Under the pieces are notes generated by a model. The model was given only the letters and a program-made list of their open reading frames with translations, searched no databases and had not been told where the DNA came from. A program made the position numbers and the translations under genes. DNA of 64,000 bases from contig JAQJVL010000798.1 of assembly GCA_035578905.1 (NCBI GenBank), positions 124,001 through 188,000 on the forward strand, written 5' to 3'. Of the stretch, positions 1 to 12,340 are shown piece after piece; within the stretch, counting starts at the first letter, position 1, and each line of letters starts with the position of its first letter. Source of the DNA: Stictocephala bisonia (taxonomy: Eukaryota > Arthropoda > Insecta > Hemiptera > Membracidae).

Positions 1-504
1 GTTAACTTTTTTTAATATTTCAATTATGTTTTTAGTTATCATTAAATTTTTGAGTAGTGATATATGAAAGAGCAAAAATAAGTTCAGTCAGAAGATAAAG
101 TTTCAGAACTAGCCTATTCTTAGCTCTGAAGATATAACTAAAAATCATGAAATTGTAGGATTTGATTTTTAAGGAGGATAGGATTTGATTGATTGATAGG
201 ATTTGATTATAACTAAAAATCATGATCCTAGCAATTTGGGAGGACTGAAGACGGATTTTCACAGGTATTTTAATTTTTTATAATATTTTAATTCAGTTCG
301 GAAGCTATAATGGATAAAGTGTAAATAAACAAAAACATTGTACTTACAGCGTCAAATTATTGTAAAATACTTTTAAAAACACTTTAAATAACATTAAATC
401 AGTGTACGGTAAAGTCATTTTATCTATTTATTCATAAAATGGTTATTATTATTTTTGTTCTATCGTTCTTTAATTTCTCAGTGTAAAACACTCAAGGCAC
501 TAGT
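1..504. other. AT-rich DNA, nothing recognised
   Basis: Very AT-rich sequence with short local repetitions of 'ggatttgattgattgatagg' type around 170-210. I see no gene, RNA or transposon signature. Confidence 0.5.
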
Positions 505-985
505 TTCAAATAAAATAAATGGTTCCAAACAATTTGCAAAAATGTTCCCCCGTATTAAACACTTAGAATCAAAATTTAGTTTGATTCCCAAATAGGTTTT
601 TATGCTATAACTCAAAAACTAGTCAAGTGAGAGGCATGAGGTTTTTACTAAAATATTTCATATTGTAATTAACATCTTTCCTGAGAAAATTTTATCAAAA
701 TCGTTAGAGCCGTTTTTGAGTAAATTTCATTTTTGTGTGTTTTTTGCCAATAAAAATTTTAAAAAAAGTAAAAGACAAAAAAAATTTAAAATTGTATAGA
801 GCTATTCCCTAATTACACCTACGTACCAAATTTCATCAAAATTGATCCATCCGTTTGGTCTTCAGCGAACAGCATAATATATTCAGACAGACACACATAC
901 GGACATATATAAAAAAGTGTTTAAATAAAAACTTTTTGGGTTCAGGAGACCCTAAAATGGATTTTCGGATGATCACAATACTTTA
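505..985 (-). repeat. Dispersed 'actttctc' repeat family, copy 1
   Basis: Reverse-strand copy of a roughly 500-bp non-coding family found six times here. Shared landmarks are 'caaaaactagtcaagtga', 'accaaatttcatcaaaat' followed by a 'ccgtttgg' block, and 'gggttcaggagaccctaaaa' then 'gatcacaatactttatgcta' at the end. It does not conserve one reading frame between copies. Confidence 0.75.
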
Positions 986-1179
986 TGCTAATGAATATTG
1001 CAGTAATTAACTTGTTCAAACTCATGCGATATCGTATATATAATACGATAGATTCAGTATATACTTTGGGTGCATTTACTGAAGTTAATTCAATTTCCAC
1101 TAACCTAGAGTAAGAATGGGAGTATTGTAGTACAAACAACACCAGACATTGTTGTACAAACATCACCAGACATTGTTGT

Positions 1180-1470
1180 ACAACTCTAGCTCTGACACGG
1201 GGACCCCGGGGTGCGGCCGACGGTAATGTACTGTGTACCCACCGGATTACTGTGGGTATAATTCACGCGGCTAGATGGCCGTTGGATCGGATTACGGACA
1301 CACACTATCAATCATGGCTAATGATCCTATCTCCACCTGGACACGGCTCATTCTTTGCTCCACTCTCAACTCTGTTGACTCGCGTTGTCGTCCGTCCGGT
1401 GCCGTTCCGTTACGTAATCATCCCTGAGGGTGGATTTGATTTGATCAGCGTAGTTTGTGACGTATACGTG
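1180..1470. other. GC-richer non-repeat island
   Basis: About 290 bp clearly richer in GC and CpG than the surroundings, with no match to any repeat family in the window. A 75-codon frame crosses it but has no recognisable domain, so I treat it as non-coding. It could be a conserved regulatory element. Confidence 0.35.
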
Positions 1471-1477
1471 ATAGGTT

Positions 1478-1737
1478 AGAGTGGAAACTTGTCAATTGAT
1501 TATTCTTTAAACACCGATCTTCAATGTATGGACGAATGCGAATTACGAATGAGTGCGATGAGCGAATTTGGAATTTGTTATAAACTAACGTTATTTTGTA
1601 GGAAGCTCCATTAATCAACAGCGCAATGCCAAATGAACACCAGGTGATTATCAGCTGATTTATTTCAAAATGTGTTACGACTGATTGGGATCGATCTGAG
1701 AAGCTTTATCTGACTAACCAACTATGCAGTTAAAAAT
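1478..1737 (-). repeat. tRNA-derived SINE family B, copy 1
   Basis: Reverse-strand copy. The tail side (near 1500) has 'gacgaatgcgaattacgaat' and the head side has 'gtgattatcagctgattt' and 'gattgggatcgatctgag', matching the copies at 52425-52705 and 55577-55850. On the minus strand the head reads as a tRNA-like A box (catagttggtt) followed by a B-box-like 'cagatcgatccc'. Confidence 0.65.
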
Positions 1738-1794
1738 GATAACTGCAAAAGACTCTTAAAATAATTAAAAATGGAATATAAATAGTTTGTGGGA

Positions 1795-1960
1795 TATAAA
1801 ATGCTTGTGGTGTGGGTCAGTGGTGAATGCTTCGGACTACAGAGTGCAAGGGCCAAAGTTCGTATCCCCAACTGAGCTACTGAACTAAGGGCTGGAATTT
1901 TATTGGTTAGGCAAGTTAATGTATAAGCTTGAAGGTATATTAAATAATGAGCAAAACATT
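1795..1960 (+). repeat. tRNA-like SINE family D, copy 1 (degenerate)
   Basis: The head 'gtgaatgcttcggactac', 'agagtgcaagggcc' and 'cgtatccccaactgagct' match the element at 51268-51430 (gggttcggactgcaaagg, gaatccccaactgagct). This is the usual layout of a tRNA-derived SINE, with an A-box-like 'gggtcagtggtgaa' upstream. The 3' limit is uncertain. Confidence 0.5.
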
Positions 1961-2334
1961 TCAATAAAAAAATTAATAATCTGAACTATACGTCACATTA
2001 TTATTCAGAAAATAAAATACTGATAGTTTAATTTTTCTTACATGTTTTTATAAAAGCAAACAGTAATAACAACATTTTGTACCAACACCCTAAAATGTTA
2101 ATATTCACGAAAATTGAAGAAAATAATCTTCTAAAACCACATTTTTTACATTCATTACAATCGTCGGAGATATTATTATTCTGAAATGTAGTTGAACTTA
2201 ACACAATGAGTTAGTGTTTTTCAAACTACACGTCGACATGAAATGTTTTAAGTGTAATAAAACTAATCAGCTGTCTTTATTTAATTTAAAATTAATATAT
2301 ATTTATTTTGAATAATACACTGAATTTATACACT
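1961..2334. other. AT-rich spacer
   Basis: No gene or known repeat seen. Confidence 0.4.
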
Positions 2335-2430
2335 GGGTCAATACCAGTGTACGTGTATGGGTGGGTGGGTGGGTCAATACCAGTGTACATGTATGGGTGG
2401 GCAGGTGGGTCACTGTACGTGTAGTATTGT
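2335..2430 (+). repeat. Short minisatellite, 'GGGTCAATACCAGTGTACGTGTAT' type
   Basis: About three units of a roughly 30-bp repeat carrying 'gggtcaataccagtgtacg' and 'tgtatgggtgggtg'. The same unit occurs at 5740-6075, 24515-24573 and 26170-26412. Four GGG tracts separated by single T (2359-2373) form a perfect G-quadruplex motif. Confidence 0.8.
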
Positions 2431-2544
2431 GTTTTTAATGTATCTGTTTGTAAAGTTGTACATATATTTGTTGTTGTTGTTTATATTAATATTAATTAAG
2501 TTCGTCAATTACAGTTTGTAATTTATTTTAATTCCTATTTAGAT

Positions 2545-3362
2545 TACTGTCGCCGCAGAAGTTATGTCACCCAAGTTTGAAGGTTGTTTTCTAAGGAACT
2601 AACAGACCTAAGAAACAACTAATCGCACCATTATTTTCCTTATTTAATTGTACGTTATGCTATATAAACTTTAATTTTGTATCACAACTTTTTCATAATT
2701 TGTATACTACTGTAGTTAGAACAAAAAAGTACCGGAATTTCAACTAGTTTTCACTATACATCAAATGTACACAGTCATTACTAAAAAAAAAAAACTTGAA
2801 TCATTGTTTTCTTGGCTTCTAGATGTCGTAAAATTGATTACTTGGTCTTGTTGTAATCCTTATGAGACCTTTACTTTCATTATTAATCAACTGCATTTAC
2901 TTAAACATATAAAAGAATGTATCGTAACTATATGACATGACATAAGGATTACAACAAGACCAAGTGTATAATTTTACGTCCTCTAGGAGCCAAGAAAACA
3001 ACGTTTCATGGAATTGATAACAAGTTTTTGTCGATAAGCAAACATTCTAAAATTTATAAAACTTATAGAAAACATTCATATAAACCAGATGTTCAAATAA
3101 TGAAGCCAAACGTTAACGGGTGTTTTGGTAATAACGGCGTAAACTTTGTGTACAGTGAAAACTAGTTAAAATTTCTGTACTTTTTTTGTTCCAACTATGA
3201 TAAAAATTATTGAAACTTGTAATAAAATGTAAAAAATTTACATGTCACAGCCTGTAATTAAACGAAGAAAACAATCTTGTGATTAGATTTTTCGTAGGCC
3301 TCTTATTTTCGCAGTAAACAACCTTCAAACTCGAGTGCACGTAATTTCTGCGCTCACAGTAG
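2545..3362. mobile_element. Foldback / long-TIR non-autonomous element
   Basis: The two halves are inverted imperfect copies of each other. The left arm is about 2545-2869 and the right arm about 2938-3362. Paired landmarks are 'tttgaaggttgttt' (near 2577) with 'aaacaaccttcaaa' (near 3316), 'caactagttttcacta' (near 2741) with 'agtgaaaactagtt' (near 3155), and 'acttggtcttgttgtaatcc' (2840) with 'ggattacaacaagaccaagt' (2945). The right arm holds about 100 bp missing from the left. No coding sequence is present. This fits a non-autonomous DNA transposon with long inverted arms; target duplications were not resolved. Confidence 0.75.
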
Positions 3363-3540
3363 AACGGTATATTAAAATCGATAATTTGAAATAACCTAAA
3401 TATCCGATATAATATAAAACTTTGCTACGCGTAGAAAAAGAATTGAGAATGCTGTTCGATACTGTATATCATCATGTGAGTGTGCGTTGTTGGGGACAAA
3501 ATATGTCGTGCATGCCCTGTACACACGCCTAATTTTTTAG

Positions 3541-3775
3541 CATAGTTGGTAGTCAAGTTGCATAAGACGTCAGGACTTTAAGCCTGAGTTATAAATATCA
3601 GAGGTTCCAACCCTGGCCTAGACTGGAAGTATTTATCAATAACGTTCACGTGTTAGTGTACTAGTTCACTCTCTTACTCTGTCTGAATCAGTTCCACGCT
3701 TATTTCAATAGTCTATGAAGAATGGGTAGAGTAAGAAAAAGAGGAGATTGACATTTTCTTAAGAAAAATTTACAC
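3541..3775 (+). repeat. tRNA-derived SINE family C, copy 1
   Basis: Head 'agacgtcaggactttaagcc' and body 'ctctgtctgaatcagttcc' with 'agtctatgaagaatgggt' match the element at 47968-48190. That copy has a clear leucine-tRNA-like head with A and B boxes; this one is more diverged, with only a poor B box. Confidence 0.6.
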
Positions 3776-3791
3776 GTAAAAAAAAGATTAT

Positions 3792-3925
3792 GCTTGGTCG
3801 GTAGTATAGTTCATTACAGCTCATAAACCATAGGTTACTCGTTCGATCATAATCAGAACTAAACAAATGTTGAAAGGAATCAGCTTAAACTCAACTTTTC
3901 ATTTGTTTGTCTTTACACTATTTAC
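3792..3925 (+). repeat. tRNA-derived SINE family B, copy 2 (partial)
   Basis: Starts 'gcttggtcggtagtatagtt', the forward form of the family B head, and has the B-box region 'ctcgttcgatcataatcag'. It breaks off soon after 'ggaatcagctt', so most of the body is missing or diverged. Confidence 0.55.
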
Positions 3926-4544
3926 ACATTTAAAGAAATAATAATACCTGAGGAGTCTCTAAAAATAATACCAAATTTGTATACAATAACTTCTCTGTAT
4001 AATATTTACAATATCTCTATAATTCATGATTAAATAAAAATAAATAAAAATAGTAAAATGTATAAGGTGAGTTAAACGTGCTAAAATGAATTTAACTTAA
4101 ATATATTTTCGGAAATTTCTTTATTTCTATAATCTTCAAAAAAAAAGATAGAATATGAATAACAAGTAAATTATTGAGTTTGTCCATGGTTACATTAGTG
4201 AAGTACAATTTAAAAAAATATTAAAACTACATTTACCTTGAATAAAACAATATAAGAAAAGAAATTAAATACTACACATCATACTAATGCATAAACAGTC
4301 AGCTATAAAGTATTTTGTTCAACCTGTATACATACAAAAAAAGTTCTCTTGTACAAGAATTATTATTGTATTTGATTTCCTCGTTAATTAAATTTAAGAT
4401 CGTCTTAAAACATTGTTTAATTTATATTTATTATCTGACAGTATATTAAAATAGACCATCCACCTAAATAAGCACAATGATTATAGGAATAAAACGAATT
4501 AAGATCCTTTGGTTTGTTTGTTATATACATTTATATAGCAAAAA
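3926..4544. other. AT-rich spacer
   Basis: Long A and T runs. No gene or recognisable repeat seen. Confidence 0.4.
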
Positions 4545-4790
4545 CACATTGTGCAGTATCTCCGCCATTGCCACAGTCCGCAGCCAAGCAGGGTTGAAGG
4601 TAAACCTGCGCCAACCCTGTAACCGGGATTTACCGATATATGTGCTAGATTAGCCCTACCAACAGAGCCAATTTGTTGTCCAAATCCACGGGATGAAGAC
4701 GGAGTGAGTGGACAAATCATGTTTATAGCCCCCGCACCACCCCTCCCGGCCCAACGACAAAAATATAGACCGGCCCAGATGTTGCACACA
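4545..4790. other. GC-richer non-repeat island
   Basis: About 245 bp GC-rich segment that repeats nowhere else in the window. A 96-codon minus-strand frame covers it but its glycine-rich translation shows no known domain. I regard the frame as chance and the island as possible regulatory DNA. Confidence 0.3.
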
Positions 4791-5099
4791 ATTTGTTACA
4801 TTGTACTTTGATACAGACTAACTGTCTGCTGTACGTGTACATTGCAGAGTGTCAAGCCGTACAATATATCGTATCCTACCTGTCTCCCTTTACGTTCTCT
4901 TTTACTTTTGGACCAAACTTTCTTCACAAAACAGTAGGAAAGTCAATAATAACAATCTATATATTTGAAAGACTTATTTTGTTTTTTGTTTATTGTTTTT
5001 TTTGTCACCCCCGAATTGATTTCAATATATTTTTTTTAATGAAGGTAATTTCAGATAGCATGAAATGTCAACTTTCAACTTCAGTTTCCAGTTTTTAAC

Positions 5100-5462
5100 A
5101 AGACTGATACTGATGCTCGATCCTCGGCGTCCACTCAATGGTTGCCATCGACGTGGTCACTACTTGAAAAGTCTAGGGTGTCCATTTTGGATGGTAGTCA
5201 AGGTTCAGATGTTGTGTAGGGAAGAGAACTGATGAGTTTCAGGCGTGTCAGTTAGCTAAAAATCATACCAACACTACGTAGTTCAGATTCCACGTAAAAC
5301 TGTGGATCCCTTAGTTGCCCTGGTTATTGGGCTATTGATAAATAGCTTTTTCTGATAAGCAGTCGACCTTGGCTAGTAACAATGACTACACTCATCACAT
5401 TTATTCGGTCCTCATATTCTCCAACATATTGAAAATCGAAGTCTTACTAATGAATAATACTG
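5100..5462 (+). repeat. SINE family A, copy 1 (5' truncated)
   Basis: Carries 'gtccactcaatggttgccat', 'atgttgtgtagggaagagaa', 'agttagctaaaaatca' and 'cccttagttgccctgg', the signature blocks of the most numerous SINE in the window. The tRNA-like head is missing; the tail runs into 'aatgaataatactg'. Confidence 0.75.
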
Positions 5463-5739
5463 AATACAATTCAAATCACCACCAGGAGTATTTGATGTTT
5501 GTAAATTATCCATTCCATACTTAACAAATTCACTGCTTTTTATGTTTTGCTATTACCTAGTTCATAAGTTCATAAACAAGCTTTTTCAGTACTGTTTTGA
5601 CTTTCATCCGGTTATTACAGAAGTCATGGTACTAAGATATTATTGTTAAAAAAAAAATACTAATTCAAAATTGTTTATTTTGTTGATTTTTGTTTTATGT
5701 AATATTAGTATACATTTTATCACATGTACAGGTACAGTA
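5463..5739. other. AT-rich spacer
   Basis: No gene or recognised repeat. Confidence 0.35.
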
Positions 5740-6075
5740 GTATTGGACCAACCACCCACCCATACACGTACATTGGTATTAGCCCACCCATATACGTACA
5801 TTGGTATCGGCCCACCCATACAGGTACATTGATATTGCCCTCCCACTCACCCATACACGTATATTGGTACTGACCCACCCGCCCGCCCATACACGTACAT
5901 TGGTATTGACCCAACCGCCCGCCCATAAACGAACATTGGTATTGGGCCCACGCATACACGTACATTGGTATTGGCACACCCATACCCGTACATTGGTATT
6001 GACCCACTCGCCCACCCAAACACGTACAGTGGCATTGATCCACTCGCCCACTCATACACGTACTGTGGTATTGGT
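5740..6075 (-). repeat. Minisatellite array, roughly 30-bp unit
   Basis: About 11 imperfect units of 26-32 bp with the core 'cccatacacgtacattgg' followed by 'tattgaccca'. Long open frames exist on both strands in several frames, but they are by-products of a repeat without stop codons and not genes. It is the reverse complement of the unit at 2335-2430. Confidence 0.9.
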
Positions 6076-6867
6076 ATGTTAAGTCTACTAACAATCTATT
6101 AACACACTTAGCATTATATTTTTAACTGCATAACTTTTCTTTATACTTATCTGCTCATTGCCTCAACAATTAACTTTCTTATTCGTGCGTTTTGAAGTTC
6201 AACATAACTGATGTCGGCTCTCGAAGTAATTTTTATTATTTCAGCATTGTTAAACACCTAAAACATGAAGCCATACAAGTCATGTATGAGAATAGTTTGC
6301 TCATACAACTTGTATGAGCTTTTTTATGAGGTAATATCTCATGTTTTGACAATTAAGTACTCCAAGTTTATCACGTAGTGTACGCCAGATTAATATAATT
6401 CCAATAGTTTTCATTTGTACTGTTTTGTTTCAATTGTAGTATATTTACATGACTCGGTCCTCCAGCGATGGAAATAAACTGGCCGTTCGAGTTAAGAAGT
6501 TTTATTACATAAATCAACTCATTCAAGAAAGAAAAACTTTAAAAGAGAGATTTCTTTAAGGTAATTCACAAAAGATATTACATTAAAATGCAATTTAATG
6601 TGACTTCATACCGAAGCCTAAGGTGAATTGTTTTATTCTTTAAGAGACTTAGCTCTCGTACTTTTGAGATGAAAGAAAGTTGAAAGTTCGTAAGAAATAT
6701 TTTTATGAGTTCCCTAAGGCTTGCTCTAGGGGCGTGGTTTGTTCTTCTCCCTTCCAAGGAGAGTAAGAGCTAGGAGGGTTTAAGGTGATGACGAATTCAG
6801 ACCCCTTAATGGTCATCATTAGCATTAACTACACCAGATAGATAAATTATAAAATGTAAATAATATT

Positions 6868-6870
<3 letters not shown>
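6076..6870. other. Mostly AT-rich, no gene seen
   Basis: Contains a short inverted motif 'tcatacaacttgtatga' near 6301 and a slightly GC-richer patch at 6715-6830. No coding or RNA signature was recognised. Confidence 0.35.

Positions 6871-6871
<1 letters not shown>

Positions 6872-6921
<50 letters not shown>
6872..6921. repeat. (TA)n microsatellite
   Basis: Uninterrupted TA dinucleotide run of about 50 bp. Confidence 0.98.
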
Positions 6922-6924
<3 letters not shown>

Positions 6925-6999
6925 CGAATAGACACGTATGTACGTGATATAATAAAAGATTAAAAAATTTCTTTTAACATTTTTTAAAACACAGTTCGA

Positions 7000-7400
7000 T
7001 AGTGACCCACAACTGTAACCTAGCTAATTTGGGACAATGTGTTTTGGAGATTGTACGCAGTAGGTTCTCTGTTCGAACTTCCAGTACCAACATGGTGTCT
7101 GTTCGATGGTTGCCTTGAGCGTGGACTCTACTAGAAAAGTTTTATGTGTCCATATTGGATGATCGGATGTTGTGTAAGGGATGGAACTGAGTATCAGCTA
7201 ATCTCAATTTAGTTGAATATAAGAACAATACAACGGGGTTCGGATTACACGTAAAAGTTTAGGTCACTTAGTTGCTTTAGATGGCTTAGCTATTATTAAA
7301 TGGCTTTTTCTGAGTAGAAGTCTGTTTCAGTAATTGGACTGTACAAGTCATTCATATCTATCCTACACGCATAAACACAACCATATTCACCTGAAAATAC
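7000..7400 (+). repeat. SINE family A, copy 2
   Basis: Near full-length. The head region 'tgtaacctagctaatttggg' is followed by the B-box-like 'ctgttcgaacttccagta', then 'gttcgatggttgcc', 'atgttgtgtaagggatgg', 'ggttcggattacacgtaaaa' and 'ggcttagctattattaaatg'. Confidence 0.75.
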
Positions 7401-9324
7401 GAACATTCCCTTTGAGGTTCCCTCAAAGCCATCACATCAATATAAAAGCTCAGCTTGCTACCGATCTCCTAGATAACAAAACTTTAGAGTCTAAGAAACA
7501 CTCTTAATATTTAGGTGGATGCAAAGTAGTGGAATCATGTCATAGTTAGTAGAAATGGGCTTTAATATTTAACGATAAAAACTAACTTATCCCAGCTTTA
7601 GTGTCTTGTTTATTTTCTTTATTTTTCAACAGCTGTTTAAAATAAATTATTAGATTAATGCAAATGTTACTCTTTTGTAAAAAATTAAACATTTTGGACC
7701 TCTTTCTATTCATTTGAAAGAGAAATAATTTCTTAGTGGGTCTTCATAATACGAAAGCTAACTTCCCTCCAAATTTAACAAAAATCTGTTCAGTGGTTCC
7801 GGATTTTTTTTTTTTTTTTTTGTATAGGTACATTTTTAATTTATTTATATTTTTATTATGTACGGAGGGTTGATTGAAAATTACTGTAAAAATAGTTCCC
7901 AAAGTATTAATGCCTGTATTAATACGCTGTAAACATCAGCGACGCAAACTCTACAATAACTTGTATAGCATTGTAGGTTTTTGCTTTTTTATAAGGCAAG
8001 GCGTTTTAATGGAATTCATTGCCTTGTAGACCCTCAAATGGACCGGTTAATTTTTGTCACAATCACTTTGCTAAAAATCCATTATAAAGCACAAAGTCAT
8101 TTTGAACTATACATTGCGAAATATTTTGAACACAAACGTTGTAAGAAAACGACGTTTTGAGACGATCGGCTCAATTGGTATTAGCATATTCTTTGTTACC
8201 AATTAAATGTATATTGTGTAATATTTTTAATTCACTTCCCTGATTTATTTCTGTAACAGAATCATTAGTTTGGCTTACTTTGCAATTTCTTGCTACAAAA
8301 AATTTTGATATCGCTGCCTGTAATGGGCCAATAATTGACTTTAATTTCACGAGATTTTCTATTTAATCTGCGCAAATCACGTATACTACAAAAAAAGTAA
8401 AAAAAAACATAAACCAATGACACAACTTTTTGTATTTTTGACATATTTCCGTTAGTTTAAATGATATTTGAATCATCTTATTTTAAATTTATTTAATAAT
8501 TTTTTGCGCTGAATATGAATTTAAAAACTATTTTTTTATTTTGATAAACTACTTTCGCAGCTTAATTTGAGGTTATAAACATGGTTTTGAGCAATGACCA
8601 GAGAGTATTTACTGTGGAGGAATATTTTATAACAAGATTGTTTTTTTTTTTAGTCAAGATGCTTTCGAAAAGTATTCTGAACCTATTGTATTAACTATAT
8701 GTATTGTTTATTTAATATACAGTATTGAAATTCAAAGCATTCTAATCATAGGTTGTGTTTTAAAATAAACACCCTGTATATTCGTACTCAGTATAACAAC
8801 ATATGTAATGAAAAAAAACAGTTGAAAAATAACGGCTTTTAAAAAGTTTATGTTTTTCACTATCAGGTAAAAAACTAGTTTTTAAATTTTTCGGTAAAAA
8901 CGAGTATTACACAGATGAAAGTAACATCAAGAAATATAAACAACTATTTCACCACTTTTCCAACAAGAAATCGTATTTTCAGACCCAGCAAGCAAATGAA
9001 TAGTTCCTTTAGTTTAAGTCCCTAGACAACTTTGAAATAAACTGTTCTTCATGAAATATTATATTTACGCTACAAAATAACTGTTGGAAACGATGGCATC
9101 TGTATGGAGTTCACCCACAGAACATCTGTCTAACTTTCCCCTTACACCTGTCTACAACGATTACCTCACCCATACGGTTGAAATCCAGTGCAGATGACGT
9201 CAGTTCTAGAAGTGATTTTTTGTTATTTGTGGCCTTACTAAATTTTTTTAAGAGTAAACTAAGGCCATAAATGATTTATGAGGGACCATAAATGACTATT
9301 TTTTTATTATTCTTTTAAACACTT
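7401..9324. other. AT-rich spacer of about 1.9 kb
   Basis: No gene recognised. A T20-type tract lies at 7805-7822 and a small inverted repeat 'aaggcaaggc'/'attgccttg' near 7995-8028. The stretch 9080-9200 is slightly GC-richer with a 'tgacgtca' site (9196-9203). Confidence 0.4.
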
Positions 9325-9412
9325 TATTCAGGTTAAGTGGAAGAAGGGACTGTTTAGTCTCAACTTCGCCTGGTTAAATAAAGACGTATTTCATTTCATT
9401 TCATTCACCAGT
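9325..9412 (+). repeat. Probable LINE 3' tail
   Basis: The sequence 'cttcgcctggttaaataaag' followed by 'atttcatttcatttcatt' has the layout of the 3' UTR and short tandem tail of an insect non-LTR retrotransposon. No reverse transcriptase lies upstream, so this would be a 5'-truncated copy. Confidence 0.4.
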
Positions 9413-10999
9413 TCATATGGACCTGAAGGCCTGTGCATGGATTTTATTTGGCGACTTAATTACTGACTGTTTGTTAAGTTGTGGATTCGAGCATTGGAAC
9501 TCTGATTCTGCATTTCAAAACTGGTGAGTCACCACTGATTCCTTTTATCTCAGATCTTAAAACTTCCAAGGAATCGTTCAGAGCTCAATTACGGAAGTAA
9601 ATCATGACATTTTAAAATTAAATATGGCTATTCATCCATATTGTTAGGCTAGTCGTCTAGTACTAACAATCCAAACGAAAATTTGCTGTACAAAGTTAAC
9701 AAAGGATGGTCATGATTAAAATTGTTCTTGTGTATTAATTGTTCTACATTTTTATTCATTTGAGAATACGTATTTTTTTAGTTATTAAACCAATGTAGTT
9801 AGTATCTTAGTTATCTCATTATATGTAAGTACAAATATAAAACAACTGAATGTCACACAACACAAACTTATCACAATAAATGTTCAATATGTACAAATTC
9901 TATGTTGATCGATTACGATAAAGTACGTTTGCCATTCTCAAATTGAAGTAACGTAGTTAAACTCAAGTTTCATTCCTTTGTGAATCCCTCTGGTGTGAGG
10001 ATGATAAACGTGGTTTACAAAAATCAATCACTATAATATTTTCGTAAATTTTGTACACTAAATGTATTGTAATAAATTTGTACTGCTTGATGTTTAATTG
10101 TTTTACTAACTAATATTTATTTGTTTCTTTTTAAATTAATCACATGCAGAGTCAATTAATTACTTAATAATAATCAATTAAAGAATATATTTTAAATATT
10201 ATTGGAGGATCTTATGAACAACAAATTTTAGACTTTATTTTATCGATTGTAGCTTGGGAATCGATTTAAAAGTCATGACGAGTCAACTTTTGTCCCTTTA
10301 AATGTCATAAGAAAATGATGATATCTTAGAATTATTATTGTAACACATTATCGAATATTATGTCAAAAATATTTGACTAGGTATAAAGGGTCCTTCTTGA
10401 TTACATTAAAAACAAATTTATCCTTGATCCATGAAGCTATTTATATAAAAGTATTTAAATCAATTAAATAGATGTTAGCCATCTTAATTCCCAACTAAAC
10501 TAGTAAAATCAAATACATAAAAAAATTTCCGTTTTTCACTTTTTTGAACCAGCCTTTTGTAGTAAACTATTTCATCGTTGAAAAAAATCAAATCATATAC
10601 AGATATCAAAGATAAATCTTTAATCAGACCAATGAGATTTAACAATAAGTCCTTAAACTGATTCATATTTAAAAAGATACTAATACAATCATTTATCTAA
10701 ACTTTAAATTCATGTTGCAATACTTGACTATAAATAAACTAAGAAAATAATACATTGAAGTATTTTAATTGGGAAAGTTTTTAAAGCCAACAAACTAAAA
10801 TGTTGCAAATAAAATTAGAGATCAAATAATTTGATAAAAACTCAACTAAAAAATAAAACTAAAAAAATCACGTTATACGAACAAATATTAATCTAAATTT
10901 GTACACAACAAAACAACATATATAGGACCAAAAATGTTTATATATTTATCTGAAACTATGATAGAATAAACGGTTCAAAATAGTATTCAAAATAATTGG
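9413..10999. other. AT-rich spacer of about 1.6 kb
   Basis: No gene, RNA or repeat family recognised. Confidence 0.4.
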
Positions 11000-11395
11000 C
11001 ACAAGCTTTTCCCATATTCAACACTAAAAAATCAAAACTTTGAAAATTACCAGTTTCATTCCTAAATATTTCTTTTCGCCATAACTCAAAAACTAGTCAA
11101 ATTAGAGACATGTAATGTTTTACTAACATATTTTGAACTGTTATTCACATATTACTTTAATCATATTTTTTTTAATTAACATATCAATTTAATTGAAATC
11201 GTTAGAACTGGTATTGAGAAAATTCTATTTTTGTATGTTTTTTGCCTATAAAAATAAAAAAAAACTTAATTTCAAATAAGTGAAAAAAACTGTTTGGAGA
11301 TGTTGGTTAAATACACTTATACACCAAATTTCATAAGAAATGGTCCATCCGTTTGGTATTCAGTGAAGTGGACATAAACACGGACAGACATTAAG

Positions 11396-11435
<40 letters not shown>

Positions 11436-11530
11436 ACTTTTTTTGGGTTCAGGGGACCTAAAATGGATTTTTAGACTATCTTGTTCAAAAATTTCTTATG
11501 GATGATCACAATACTTTCTCTATGCTAACG
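11000..11530 (-). repeat. Dispersed 'actttctc' repeat family, copy 2
   Basis: Reverse-strand copy with 'cataactcaaaaactagtca', 'acaccaaatttcataagaaa', 'tccgtttggtattcagtgaa', 'gggttcaggggacctaaaat' and 'gatcacaatactttctctat'. An A-only run (11400-11434) interrupts it where other copies have an A/T-rich stretch. It ends in 'aacgcatatgggagaaagta', the family's 5' end. Confidence 0.8.
11400..11434. repeat. Poly(A) tract
   Basis: Run of about 35 A inside the dispersed repeat copy. Confidence 0.95.
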
Positions 11531-11904
11531 CATATGGGAGAAAGTAATAAACCACTTTACTATATTTAAAATCAATTCAAGAAAATACTTAGCTGATACT
11601 GCTTTATATTTAATAAAATAATTTTACAGCGTAGAAACCAATAACTATTAAAGAAGAAAACAAAATTAACAAGAGAAGAAATAGAAGACAATTAAAATTG
11701 TTATTTAAGACACACGAAGCGTTTTAAAAGATGCAACCAAACTATCTCGGATCTGCAACATTTGTATATTTATATTGTTATTTAAATATAAAATACAATT
11801 GTAACTATAGGAAGTCTATTGTGTGATACTATAATTCTTTTAGTTAAATAACAGCTGCAGACATGCAAACTCTTAGCAGTTTGTTCAATGTCTTAGAATC
11901 TAAA
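11531..11904. other. AT-rich spacer
   Basis: No gene or known repeat seen. Confidence 0.35.
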
Positions 11905-12290
11905 CGATCGAAAATATTCAACCCTTTGTGAGGGTTGGCGTGCGGTCCGGAGGAAGTCATTCCATTATTCAACAGACCCGGGGTAACTGAGTCGAGAAAT
12001 GCGACCACAAACTAGATAACAAGGTGGAGTACTTTGAGGCATCGCTAAACGGAAGAAAACACGGTTAGTTGTGTTTGAAGTCAGCTGAGCGGAATATGCA
12101 TGTCAAAGCCAGTTGATAGGACTGTATGACAAAGGTGACCTCGGGGGCAGTTCGCCGACATGCCCACAGGCCTCCCCTCCCCCTCCACCCTCGTGATCTG
12201 TTACTGTCGTTAGTCAGTTAGACAATCTCGCGCCTTTCAGACGTTTACTTCGAGATCTGTAAATTAGGGGTCAGCAATTTATCATGAGTA
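11905..12290. other. GC-richer non-repeat island
   Basis: About 385 bp with many CpG and a C-rich stretch (12168-12195). It matches no repeat family here and has no coding frame of note. Candidate conserved non-coding element. Confidence 0.3.
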
Positions 12291-12340
12291 GTGAATAAAA
12301 CTGCTCCGTTACTAGTGCACTCCCCGATCACTTAAGGGTG

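Noticed and set aside
4499..4789. 96-codon minus-strand frame in a GC island
   Set aside because: No domain, and composition explains the lack of stops.
5646..6094. Overlapping open frames of up to 124 codons on both strands
   Set aside because: They run through the ~30-bp minisatellite in every frame; the repetitive Trp/Val/Gly translations reflect the repeat.
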